Positions 26,207-34,000 of a stretch of DNA of 64,000 bases are shown piece by piece; within the stretch, counting starts at the first letter, position 1, and every line of letters begins with the position of its first letter. The position numbers were made by a program, and so were the translations under genes. The DNA is from Actinokineospora globicatena. GTDB lineage: Bacteria; Actinomycetota; Actinomycetes; Mycobacteriales; Pseudonocardiaceae. The DNA lies in assembly GCF_024171945.1 (NCBI RefSeq), contig NZ_JAMTCR010000004.1, forward strand, positions 186,001 to 250,000, read 5' to 3'. The notes under the pieces are model-generated. The model worked only from the letters and a program-made list of their open reading frames with translations. It was not told the DNA's origin and ran no database searches.

Positions 26207-28513
26207 GTGACCAACGACGTGAGGGCACAGGCGGAGGCGGCGGCCGCCCCCGCCGCCGAGGGCGAGCCAGCCAGGTCGGCGACCCGGCGGGTGCGCTCGC
26301 GGCTGGCGCGGCGGATCACCGCCCAGCGCGCCGCCCCGGTCAAGCAGGTGCTCGAGCCGCTGGCCGTGGTGCACCGCGAGCTGCACCCCAAGGCCGACCT
26401 GGGGCTGCTGCAGCACGCCTACGACGTGGCCGAGGAGATGCACCGCAGCCAGCGGCGCAAGTCCGGCGACCCCTACATCACCCACCCGCTCGCGGTGGCC
26501 ACCATCCTGGCCGAGCTGGGCATGGACACCACGACGCTGGTCGCCGCGCTGCTGCACGACACCGTCGAGGACACCGAGTACTCCATCGAGCGGCTGCGCG
26601 CGGACTTCGGCGACGAGGTCGCGCACCTGGTCGACGGCGTCACCAAGCTGGACAAGGTGCAGCTGGGCACCGCGGCCGAGGCCGAGACCATCCGCAAGAT
26701 GGTGATCGCGATGGCCCGCGACCCCCGGGTGCTGGTGATCAAGCTCGCCGACCGGTTGCACAACATGCGCACCATGCGGTTCCTCCCGCCGGAGAAGCAG
26801 GCCAAGAAGGCCCGCGAGACGCTCGAGGTGCTGGCCCCGCTGGCGCACCGGCTGGGCATGGCCACGGTCAAGTGGGAGCTGGAGGACCTGGCCTTCGCCA
26901 TCCTGCAGCCCAAGAAGTACGACGAGATCGTGCGGCTGGTGGCCAACCGGGCGCCCTCGCGCGACACCTACCTCAAGACCGTGATCGGGCAGCTCGGCGC
27001 GGACCTGGAGGGCTCGCGGATCGCCGCCAAGGTCGAGGGCAGGCCCAAGCACTACTACTCGATCCACCAGAAGATGATCGTGCGCGGCCGCGACTTCGAC
27101 GACATCCACGACCTGGTCGGGGTGCGGATCCTGGTCGACGACGTGCGCGACTGCTACGCGGCGATGGGCGTGGTGCACGCGCTGTGGCAGCCGATGCCCG
27201 GCCGGTTCAAGGACTACATCGCCCAGCCCCGCTTCGGCGTCTACCAGTCGCTGCACACCACGGTCATCGGACCGGACGGCAAGCCGCTGGAGGTGCAGAT
27301 CCGCACCCACGAGATGCACCGCACCGCCGAGTACGGCATCGCGGCGCACTGGCGGTACAAGGAGACCAAGGGCACCCACGCCGGGGTCGACGTCGACGAG
27401 ATGGCCTGGATGCGCCAGCTGCTGGACTGGCAGCGGGAGGCCGCCGACCCGGGCGAGTTCCTGGAGTCGCTGCGCTACGACCTGGCGACCCGCGAGATCT
27501 TCGTCTTCACCCCGAAGGGCGACGTGGAGACGCTGCCCGCCGGGTCCACCCCGGTCGACTTCGCCTACGCGGTGCACACCGAGGTCGGGCACCGGTGCAT
27601 CGGCGCGCGGGTCAACGGCAGGCTGGTCGCGCTCGAGCGCAAGCTGGAGAACGGCGAGGTCGTCGAGATCTTCACCTCGAAGGCCGAGGGCGCCGGGCCG
27701 AGCCGGGACTGGCTGGCCTTCGCCGCCTCGCCGAGGGCCCGGGCGAAGATCAAGCAGTGGTTCGCCAAGGAGCGCAAGGAAGAGGCGATCGAGGCGGGCA
27801 AGGACGCCATCACCAAGGAGGTGCGCCGGGTCGGGCTGCCCATGCAGCGGCTGGTGTCGGCCGACTCGGTGACCGCGCTGGCCCGCGAGCTGCGCTACCC
27901 CGAGGTCAGCTCGCTCTACGCGGCCGTCGGCGAGGGCCACATCTCCGCGCGGCACGTGGTGCAGCGGCTGGTGGCGCTGCTCGGCGGGGTCGACCACGCG
28001 GAGGAGGAGCTGGCGGAGCGGGCCACCCCGTCCACCATCACCCGCAGGCGCAGCTCCGGGGACGCCGGGGTGATCGTCAAGGACGCCACCGACGTGTGGA
28101 TCAAGCTGGCCCGCTGCTGCACCCCGGTGCCCGGCGACGACATCCTCGGGTTCGTCACCCGGGGCGGCGGGGTCAGCGTGCACCGCACCGACTGCACCAA
28201 CGCCGACGAGCTGCTCAGCACCCCGGAGCGGCTGCTGCCGGTGGAGTGGGCGCCCTCGGAGTCCTCGGTGTTCCTGGTGGCCATCCAGGTCGAGGCGCTC
28301 GACCGGCACCGGCTGCTCTCCGACGTCACCAAGGTGCTGGCCGACGAGAAGGTCAACATCCTCTCGGCGTCGGTGACCACCTCGCGCGACCGGGTGGCGG
28401 TGAGCCGGTTCTCGTTCGAGATGGGCGACCCGAAGCACCTGGGGCACGTGCTCAAGGCGGTCCGCAGCGTGGAGGGCGTGTACGACGTCTACCGGGTGAC
28501 CTCGGCGTCCTGA
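26207..28513 (+). CDS. rel: Bifunctional (p)ppGpp synthetase/hydrolase
   Basis: 768 residues in RelA/SpoT order. The HD hydrolase domain has [11 protein letters not shown] (about residues 115-125). The synthetase domain contains [13 protein letters not shown] and the [16 protein letters not shown] region. A TGS domain ([19 protein letters not shown]) and a C-terminal ACT domain (about residues 690-768) follow. Both catalytic motifs look intact, so it should make and degrade (p)ppGpp. The GTG at 26207 after GGGAG is preferred. The 184-bp gap after apt contains TATTCT (26129-26134), a possible -10, suggesting its own promoter. Confidence 0.96.
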   Translation: MTNDVRAQAEAAAAPAAEGEPARSATRRVRSRLARRITAQRAAPVKQVLEPLAVVHRELHPKADLGLLQHAYDVAEEMHRSQRRKSGDPYITHPLAVATILAELGMDTTTLVAALLHDTVEDTEYSIERLRADFGDEVAHLVDGVTKLDKVQLGTAAEAETIRKMVIAMARDPRVLVIKLADRLHNMRTMRFLPPEKQAKKARETLEVLAPLAHRLGMATVKWELEDLAFAILQPKKYDEIVRLVANRAPSRDTYLKTVIGQLGADLEGSRIAAKVEGRPKHYYSIHQKMIVRGRDFDDIHDLVGVRILVDDVRDCYAAMGVVHALWQPMPGRFKDYIAQPRFGVYQSLHTTVIGPDGKPLEVQIRTHEMHRTAEYGIAAHWRYKETKGTHAGVDVDEMAWMRQLLDWQREAADPGEFLESLRYDLATREIFVFTPKGDVETLPAGSTPVDFAYAVHTEVGHRCIGARVNGRLVALERKLENGEVVEIFTSKAEGAGPSRDWLAFAASPRARAKIKQWFAKERKEEAIEAGKDAITKEVRRVGLPMQRLVSADSVTALARELRYPEVSSLYAAVGEGHISARHVVQRLVALLGGVDHAEEELAERATPSTITRRRSSGDAGVIVKDATDVWIKLARCCTPVPGDDILGFVTRGGGVSVHRTDCTNADELLSTPERLLPVEWAPSESSVFLVAIQVEALDRHRLLSDVTKVLADEKVNILSASVTTSRDRVAVSRFSFEMGDPKHLGHVLKAVRSVEGVYDVYRVTSAS

Positions 28514-28610
28514 CTCCGCCACCGCGGCACAAGTTCACCCCATCGAGCGGCCCGCCCGCGGTGTCTGTTTCGTACAAGACCGGGTGGCGGACAGGGCTTA
28601 CGTTGGTCGG

Positions 28611-29495
28611 GTGAAGACTCTCACCGAGGAAGCCGTGGACCGGGCCGAGGACTTCGTGTGGCGCACCGCGCGGATCCTGGACCGGCGCCGGTACGACTTG
28701 CTGTTCCACGATGGACCCGCCGAGCCGGTGCTGGCCGCGTTGGCCGCTTATCGCAACCCGGACGGCGGCTACGGGAACGCCCTGGAGCCGGACGGCCGCG
28801 GGCCGGGTAGCCAGCCGGTGACGACGCTGACGGCCTTGCACGTGCTGCACGAGGCGTCAGCGGCACCGGACGGTGTGGTCGAGTACCTGGAGTCCATCAC
28901 GGCGGAGGACGGGGGAGTGCCGTTCGTGCACCCCAACATCCGCGACTACCCGCGCGCGCCGTGGTGGCAGGTGTCGGACACCTACGAGGGCTCGCTGCTC
29001 CCTACGGCCAACCTCATTGGCGCGTTGTGGCAGGCAGGCGTGACGCACCCGTGGATCGACAGCGCTGCCGACTTCTGTTGGACCCGGATCGAGGCTCTTA
29101 CGACAACGCACCCGTACGAGGCCTTGGGTTGCGTGGGGTTCCTCGACAACGCCCCGGACCGGTCCCGCGCCGAGGAGTCGGCCGCGCGCGTCGGCAGGCT
29201 CGTGCGGGACAACGGGCTGGTGCGCATCGGTGCGGATGGGACTGTCCCGGAGGGATACAACCCCGCCGAGCTGCACGCCCCGCACGAGTACGCGTCCACA
29301 CCGGCCTCCCTCGCGCGGGCGTGGTTCACCGACGCGGAGCTGTCCGCCAGCCTCGATGACCTCGTCGACGCCCAGCACGACGACGGCGGGTGGCGGGTCC
29401 GCTGGGAGAGCTGGACGCCTGCGACCGAGTACGAGTGGGCGGGGTGGTTCACCATCGAATCCCTGCGGACCCTCAAGGCTTACGACCGCTGGTGA
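28611..29495 (+). CDS. Terpenoid cyclase/prenyltransferase-like alpha/alpha-barrel protein
   Basis: 294 residues. Repeated units such as AYRNPDGGYGNALEPDG and QHDDGGWRVRWESW are the QW-like/prenyltransferase repeats of the alpha-6/alpha-6 toroid fold. The DxDD cyclase and zinc motifs are absent, so this is unlikely to be a true cyclase. The GTG at 28611 (VKTLTEEAV) is chosen. Its 3' end overlaps the converging AraC gene by 23 bases. Function unknown. Confidence 0.75.
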   Translation: MKTLTEEAVDRAEDFVWRTARILDRRRYDLLFHDGPAEPVLAALAAYRNPDGGYGNALEPDGRGPGSQPVTTLTALHVLHEASAAPDGVVEYLESITAEDGGVPFVHPNIRDYPRAPWWQVSDTYEGSLLPTANLIGALWQAGVTHPWIDSAADFCWTRIEALTTTHPYEALGCVGFLDNAPDRSRAEESAARVGRLVRDNGLVRIGADGTVPEGYNPAELHAPHEYASTPASLARAWFTDAELSASLDDLVDAQHDDGGWRVRWESWTPATEYEWAGWFTIESLRTLKAYDRW

Positions 29496-30171
29496 GTTCG
29501 CCGAGCGACTGCCCTGCCAGGGTTCGGACTTCCCGGGCCAGGTGGGGCTGGTCGGCGTATCCGGCCCGGTAGGCGACTTCGGCGAAGCCGAGTCCTTGCC
29601 TGGCCAGGGTAAGAGCCTGCTGGAAGCGGAGCACGCGGTGCAGGGTCTTGGGGCCATAGCCGAAGGCGGCGTGGCTGCGGCGGTTGAGCTGCCGTTCGCT
29701 AAGACCCAGCTCGTCGGCCATGCCTCGCACGGTCTCGCCGGTCGCGGCCAAGGCGCGGATGGCACCGATGGCTGGGTCCGGGTCGGTCGGTAGTGCTGCC
29801 AGCAGGATCCGCTGAGCCTCATCCACCCCGGTCGACGCCTCAAGTCTCGACAGCAGCTCCCCGGCTCGACTGCCCCAGAGGTCGCCGAGGTCCACTCGCG
29901 CGTCGAGCAGTTCGCTCACAGGTAGACCTAACGACGTGTCACCTGGGCGGAACCGCAGGCCCACTAGGGACACGTTCCTGGCGGGGTGGGCGCGAGTGTC
30001 CGGCCCGGCTACCCACAGCCGACCGCTCTCCCGTTCCCACATGACGTCAACGCAGCCGTCAGGGACAACGGTGACGGTAGTGCTGTCTTCAGCGTTGCTG
30101 CTCTCACGGCTCCAAACGCAAGCGACGCCCGCCCCAGTACCCCGGGGCGGGCGTCGTTCGCGGTAGGTCAC
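29473..30171 (-). CDS. AraC family transcriptional regulator
   Basis: 232 residues. The N-terminal domain contains VVPDGCVDVMWE, typical of AraC proteins with the DUF6597-type sensor. The C-terminal double HTH includes GMADELGLSERQLNRR and FAEVAYRAGYADQPHLARE. The GTG at 30169-30171 overlaps the cyclophilin stop (GTGA). The first 16 codons contain a perfect 12-bp stem-loop, so a stem serving as the cyclophilin terminator would also throttle this gene. Targets are unknown. Confidence 0.88.
   Translation of the reverse strand: MTYRERRPPRGTGAGVACVWSRESSNAEDSTTVTVVPDGCVDVMWERESGRLWVAGPDTRAHPARNVSLVGLRFRPGDTSLGLPVSELLDARVDLGDLWGSRAGELLSRLEASTGVDEAQRILLAALPTDPDPAIGAIRALAATGETVRGMADELGLSERQLNRRSHAAFGYGPKTLHRVLRFQQALTLARQGLGFAEVAYRAGYADQPHLAREVRTLAGQSLGELTSGRKP
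30124..30155 (-). terminator. Perfect hairpin inside the start of the AraC gene
   Basis: GACGCCCGCCCC (30124-30135) and GGGGCGGGCGTC (30144-30155) form a perfect 12-bp G+C stem with an 8-base loop. It lies 13 bases after the cyclophilin stop on the transcribed strand, the place of a terminator, yet inside the first codons of the AraC gene. It may be a partial terminator or attenuator that sets AraC levels. Confidence 0.65.
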
Positions 30172-31055
30172 GCGACCGTGACGGTCGAGATCTTCACCTC
30201 GTTCTTCGGCTTGCCGTCACCCGGGTTGCCCTGGGAGACGGTGCCCGCCTTGGCGATCTCGTCGATCTTCTTCATGCTCTCGGCGTCGATGGAGCCGAAC
30301 ACCGTGTAGTTCGGGGGCAGCTCGGCGGTGCCGTAGACGATGAAGAACTGGCTGCCGTTGGTGCCCTTGTTGGTGTCCGGGTTCTTGCCCGCGTTCGCCA
30401 TCGCCAGCAGACCGCGGCCGTACTTGATCTCCGGGAAGACCTCGTCGTCGAAGCTGTAGCCGGGGCCGCCGCTGCCGGTGCCCGACGGGTCGCCGCACTG
30501 CAGCACCTGCAGGCCGTCGGTGGTGGTCAGCCGGTGGCACGGGGTGTCGTTGAAGTACCCCTGCTTGGCCAGGCTGGTGAAGCTGTTGACCGTGCACGGC
30601 GCCAGGGCGCGGTCCAGGGTCGCCTTGACCTCGCCGCCGTTGATGGCCAGCGTCGCGGTGGCGGTGCCCTGGCTGGAGATGTCCTTGGTCTCCGGCGCCT
30701 TGACCTGCTTGGCCGCGGGCTTGTCCGCCTCGGCCGGGTACTCGCAGCTCACCTTCGCGGGCAGCGCCGCGGTCCGCTTGGGCACCGCGGCCAGCTCGGT
30801 CGGGATCGAGGTGGGGGTGTCCGGCGGGGTGTCCGGCGCGCTGGTCTCCACGGTGTTGGAGGACGCGGTGTCGGTGGTGCTGTCGTCGCCACCGATGTTG
30901 GCCAGCCAGTAGATCACGCCGACGACCGCGACCACGCCGACGACGGTGCCGATGACCCCGACGATCCGCCGCTTGCGGGCGCGCTCTGCCCTGTTGACGA
31001 GCTGGCGCTCCAGCTTCCGCTTGGCCGCCTCTCGGCGCTGCTCGTTGCTCGGCAC
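30168..31055 (-). CDS. Membrane-anchored cyclophilin-type peptidyl-prolyl isomerase
   Basis: 295 residues. A basic N-terminus is followed by one membrane helix (RRIVGVIGTVVGVVAVVGVI, about residues 29-48), a Ser/Thr/Pro-rich linker, then the cyclophilin fold. TPCHRLTT, PGYSFDDE, GLLAMANAGKNPDTNKGTNG and SQFFI mark the active site. It probably folds proteins outside the membrane. In M. tuberculosis ppiB (Rv2582) also follows relA and faces a glyoxalase-II-like gene. Confidence 0.92.
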   Translation of the reverse strand: MPSNEQRREAAKRKLERQLVNRAERARKRRIVGVIGTVVGVVAVVGVIYWLANIGGDDSTTDTASSNTVETSAPDTPPDTPTSIPTELAAVPKRTAALPAKVSCEYPAEADKPAAKQVKAPETKDISSQGTATATLAINGGEVKATLDRALAPCTVNSFTSLAKQGYFNDTPCHRLTTTDGLQVLQCGDPSGTGSGGPGYSFDDEVFPEIKYGRGLLAMANAGKNPDTNKGTNGSQFFIVYGTAELPPNYTVFGSIDAESMKKIDEIAKAGTVSQGNPGDGKPKNEVKISTVTVA

Positions 31056-31183
31056 CTCGCACCCTCCTACCTGACCGCAAACTTGCTGGCGCGCAGTCTA
31101 TGGGGACCCCCGGTAAGAACCGCGTGGAGGTAGGCCCCACTAGGCTGAGAAGAAGCCAAGAATCCGCGACCGGAGGTCCACCC

Positions 31184-31891
31184 GTGCTCGTCGTCGGCTT
31201 CCCGACAGGCGCCTTCCAGGCCAATTGCTTCCTGATCGCGCCCGAGGCGGGCGGCCCCTGCGTGGTCGTAGACCCAGGTCAGGACGCTGAAGAGGCGTTG
31301 GTGGCCGCGCTGGCCGAGCACCGGCTCGCGCCGGTGGCGGTCGTGCTGACCCACGGGCACCTCGACCACACCTTCTCCGTCACACCGGTCTGCGACGGCA
31401 ACGACGTGCCCGCGTGGATCCACCCGGACGACCGCTACATGCTCAGCGACCCGCTGCGCGGCCTGAGCGACGAGGCCGCCCGGTTCTTCGGCCCGCTGAC
31501 CATGCGCGAGCCCGCCGAGGTCCGCGAGCTCACCGACGGCGCCGAGCTCGACCTGGCCGGGCTGCGGCTGACCGTGCGGCACACCCCGGGGCACACCGAG
31601 GGCTCGGTCAGCTTCGGCCACACCACCGCCGAGGGCGGCGAGCTGCTGTTCTCCGGCGACACGCTGTTCGCGGGTTCGATCGGGCGCACCGACCTGCCCG
31701 GCGGGTCGATGGCCAGGATGACCGAGTCGCTGCGCGGGCTGCTCGACCTCGACGACGAGACCGTCGTGCTGCCCGGTCACGGCCCGACCACCACGATCGG
31801 GCGGGAGCGGGCGAGCAACCCGTTCCTCACCGGGATGGTGGACCTCACCGACCCCGCCGCCGCCCACCGCGGCCGCGGCAAGGGGATCTGA
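31184..31891 (+). CDS. MBL-fold hydrolase, glyoxalase II-like
   Basis: 235 residues. The metal-binding motif THGHLDHTF (THxHxDH) is followed by HTPGHTEGS, FSGDTLFAGSIGRTDLPGG and VLPGHGPTT, giving the full two-metal set. The family hydrolyses S-lactoylglutathione-like thioesters; actinobacteria lack glutathione, so a mycothiol adduct or another thioester is likely. The GTG at 31184 follows GGAGG. Equivalent to Rv2581c. In mycobacteria hisS follows; here it does not. Confidence 0.9.
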   Translation: MLVVGFPTGAFQANCFLIAPEAGGPCVVVDPGQDAEEALVAALAEHRLAPVAVVLTHGHLDHTFSVTPVCDGNDVPAWIHPDDRYMLSDPLRGLSDEAARFFGPLTMREPAEVRELTDGAELDLAGLRLTVRHTPGHTEGSVSFGHTTAEGGELLFSGDTLFAGSIGRTDLPGGSMARMTESLRGLLDLDDETVVLPGHGPTTTIGRERASNPFLTGMVDLTDPAAAHRGRGKGI

Positions 31892-31892
31892 C

Positions 31893-32519
31893 GTGGCCGA
31901 GACCGACCCGATCCCGCTCAACCTGACCCAGTCCGACCGCCGCCGCGGCGTGGTGTCCCTGGTCGTCGCGCTGGTCATCGGGGCAGCGCTCGGCGGGGTC
32001 GTCGGGCTCATCGCCGGGCAGACCGCCGGGTTGATCACCGCCGGGGTGGTGGCCGGGCTGCTGCTCCTGCTGGCCTGGGCCTCCGCGCGGCGCACGCTGT
32101 GGCTGCGCGACGGGACCACGGTCGTAGCCCGCACGATCGGCAGCAAGTCGGTGGACCTGCGCGCGGCCGAGCGGCTGGAGCTGATGGTCACCGACGTGCG
32201 CGGGATCCGCACGGTCGGTCTGCTGGTGGCCCGCAAGGGCACCTCGATCAACCTGGCGCTGGCCATGTACTCCGGCACCGGCGGCCGCGAGCTGGGCATC
32301 CTCGTGCTGCGCAAGCTCGCCGACGCGCTCGCGCGCAGCGAGAACCCGGCAGGCCTGGTGTTCTCCCAGCTGCTGGTCGCGCAGCTGCGCGCGGAGGCCA
32401 AGGGCGAGGCGCCGCCGGACCGCCCGCTCTACCGGCTCGGCTCGCTCGCGCCGACCGGCAGGCTGGCCCAGCGGCTCAAGCCGGAGGCGATCACCCGGTT
32501 CGTGGCGTCGCTGGACTGA
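31893..32519 (+). CDS. Two-helix membrane protein of unknown function
   Basis: 208 residues. Two adjacent hydrophobic helices (about residues 20-62: VVSLVVALVIGAALGGVVGL, then AGVVAGLLLLLAWASA) precede a soluble PH-like stretch (LWLRDGTTVVARTIGSKSVD) and a basic tail. I do not recognise the family. It starts at GTG 31893, two bases after the upstream hydrolase, so the two are probably co-transcribed. It converges on the YibE/F gene with a 29-base overlap. Confidence 0.75.
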   Translation: MAETDPIPLNLTQSDRRRGVVSLVVALVIGAALGGVVGLIAGQTAGLITAGVVAGLLLLLAWASARRTLWLRDGTTVVARTIGSKSVDLRAAERLELMVTDVRGIRTVGLLVARKGTSINLALAMYSGTGGRELGILVLRKLADALARSENPAGLVFSQLLVAQLRAEAKGEAPPDRPLYRLGSLAPTGRLAQRLKPEAITRFVASLD

Positions 32520-33984
32520 GCGCGGGCTCCAGCGCCGGTTCGCGCACCGCGACCAGCGCCGCGACCGCGGTGGTGACCGGGACGGCGGCGACCAGCCCGA
32601 TGCTGCCCACCAGGGTCCGCACGATCTCCTGGGCGATGGTCTGCGACCCCAGCACGGTGCCGAGGCCGACCCCGGACAGCGACGAGTAGAGCAGCACTGG
32701 CAGCGCGGCACCGGCGTAGGCCATGACCAGGGTGTTGACGGCGGAGGACACGTGGTCGCGGCCGATGCGCAGGCCCGCGGCGTACAACTCGCGCCACCCC
32801 AGCGCCGGGTTGGCCGCCCGCAGCTCCCACACCGCGCTGGTCTGGGTGACCGTGACGTCGTCGAGCACGCCGAGGGCGCCGATCACGATCCCGGCCAGCA
32901 GCAGGCCCCTGGTGTCGATGCCGTGGCCCAGGGACCCCAGCAGCGTCGCGGTCTGGTCGTCGAGGCCGGTGAGGTTGGTCGCGGCGCTGAACACGGCGCT
33001 GAGGACACCGATGAGGGTCAGGCTGACCATGGTGCCCAGCACGGCGGTCGAGGTCCGCGCGGACAGGCCGTGGGTCAGGTAGAGCACCGCGAACATGATC
33101 ACGCCCGCGCCCGCGATCGCCACGAGCAGAGGGTTCTCCCCGGCCAGGATCGCCGGTAGGACGAACAGCAACAGGACCGCGAAGCTAAGCACCAGCGCAC
33201 CTAGCGCCTTGAGGCCCTGCCAGCGTCCTAGCACCAAGACCGCGATGGCGAAGAGTGCGGCCAGGACGCTAAGAGGGACACCGCGCTGGAAGTCGACGAG
33301 TTGGTAAGAGCCGCCGCTGAGCGCGTCGCCGCCGTTGTAGGCGAGCACCACGTCGTCACCGACCGCGAAGCGCGGGGTGCTCGGCTCGATCGGGACAGCC
33401 GTGCGGATGTCGCTGCCTTTGGCCACCCCGTCGGTCATCTCGACCGTCACGGTGAGGCACTGGTCGCTAGAGGTGTCGCCGCTGCTGCACGGGCTCGCCT
33501 CGGTAGCGGTAACTGTCCCCGATACGGCTTGCTGGCCACGGCTCTCCGGCCCGTCCCCGGTGGGGTAGAGCAAGACCATTCCCACGACGGCTGCTAGCGC
33601 GAAGGGGGCCAAGAGCGCCAAGAGGAGCTTGCGGACGCGGGGGGACACCGGGGTCGCTGGGCCGTGGTGATGGCCGTGGCCGTGGTGGTGGCCGCCCCGG
33701 CGCCGCCTGGCGGCGCCGCTGTCCTCTTCGCCGTCGGGCTTGGCGCCGTCGTGTTCGGCACTGTCCGCGGGCCGTGCCGTGCCGTCGGGTCGGGCCGGTT
33801 CGGGTCGGGCGGGGTTGGGTCGGGCGGGGTTGGGTCGGACAGGGTCGGGTCGGGCGGCGCGGTCGCGCTTGGCCAGTTCCGCCTCGGTCATCCGGGGGAT
33901 CGGCTGGGTTTCCCAGTCCTGCACCGCGACATCGTGCCAGTCGGGTGCCGATCGGGCCGAAGCGGTTGCGCCGTGTTCGAACAT
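32491..33984 (-). CDS. YibE/F family multi-pass membrane protein
   Basis: 497 residues. The disordered N-terminus has tandem PxPARP/NPARP repeats and a His-rich cluster (HHHGHGHHHG) that could bind metal, then a helix, an extracytoplasmic domain and about seven more helices. HGIDTRGLLLAGIVIGALGV followed by LDDVTVTQ is the YibE/F signature. Function is unknown; some relatives are linked to transport. The proposed ATG (33982-33984, MFEHG) lies within a perfect LexA box, so LexA would cover the start; the true start may be slightly inside. Divergent from the radical SAM gene. Confidence 0.85.
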   Translation of the reverse strand: MFEHGATASARSAPDWHDVAVQDWETQPIPRMTEAELAKRDRAARPDPVRPNPARPNPARPEPARPDGTARPADSAEHDGAKPDGEEDSGAARRRRGGHHHGHGHHHGPATPVSPRVRKLLLALLAPFALAAVVGMVLLYPTGDGPESRGQQAVSGTVTATEASPCSSGDTSSDQCLTVTVEMTDGVAKGSDIRTAVPIEPSTPRFAVGDDVVLAYNGGDALSGGSYQLVDFQRGVPLSVLAALFAIAVLVLGRWQGLKALGALVLSFAVLLLFVLPAILAGENPLLVAIAGAGVIMFAVLYLTHGLSARTSTAVLGTMVSLTLIGVLSAVFSAATNLTGLDDQTATLLGSLGHGIDTRGLLLAGIVIGALGVLDDVTVTQTSAVWELRAANPALGWRELYAAGLRIGRDHVSSAVNTLVMAYAGAALPVLLYSSLSGVGLGTVLGSQTIAQEIVRTLVGSIGLVAAVPVTTAVAALVAVREPALEPALSPATPRTG

Positions 33985-33992
33985 GTGTTCGA
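33977..33992. promoter_or_regulatory. Perfect LexA box between YibE/F and radical SAM genes
   Basis: TCGAACATGTGTTCGA matches TCGAAC-N4-GTTCGA at every fixed position and is a perfect 16-bp palindrome. It ends eight bases before the radical SAM GTG (34001) and covers the proposed ATG of the YibE/F gene. In M. tuberculosis Rv2578c, the homologue of the radical SAM gene, also belongs to the LexA regulon. The short spacing suggests a nearly leaderless transcript. Confidence 0.9.
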
Positions 33993-34000
33993 CTAGCGGG

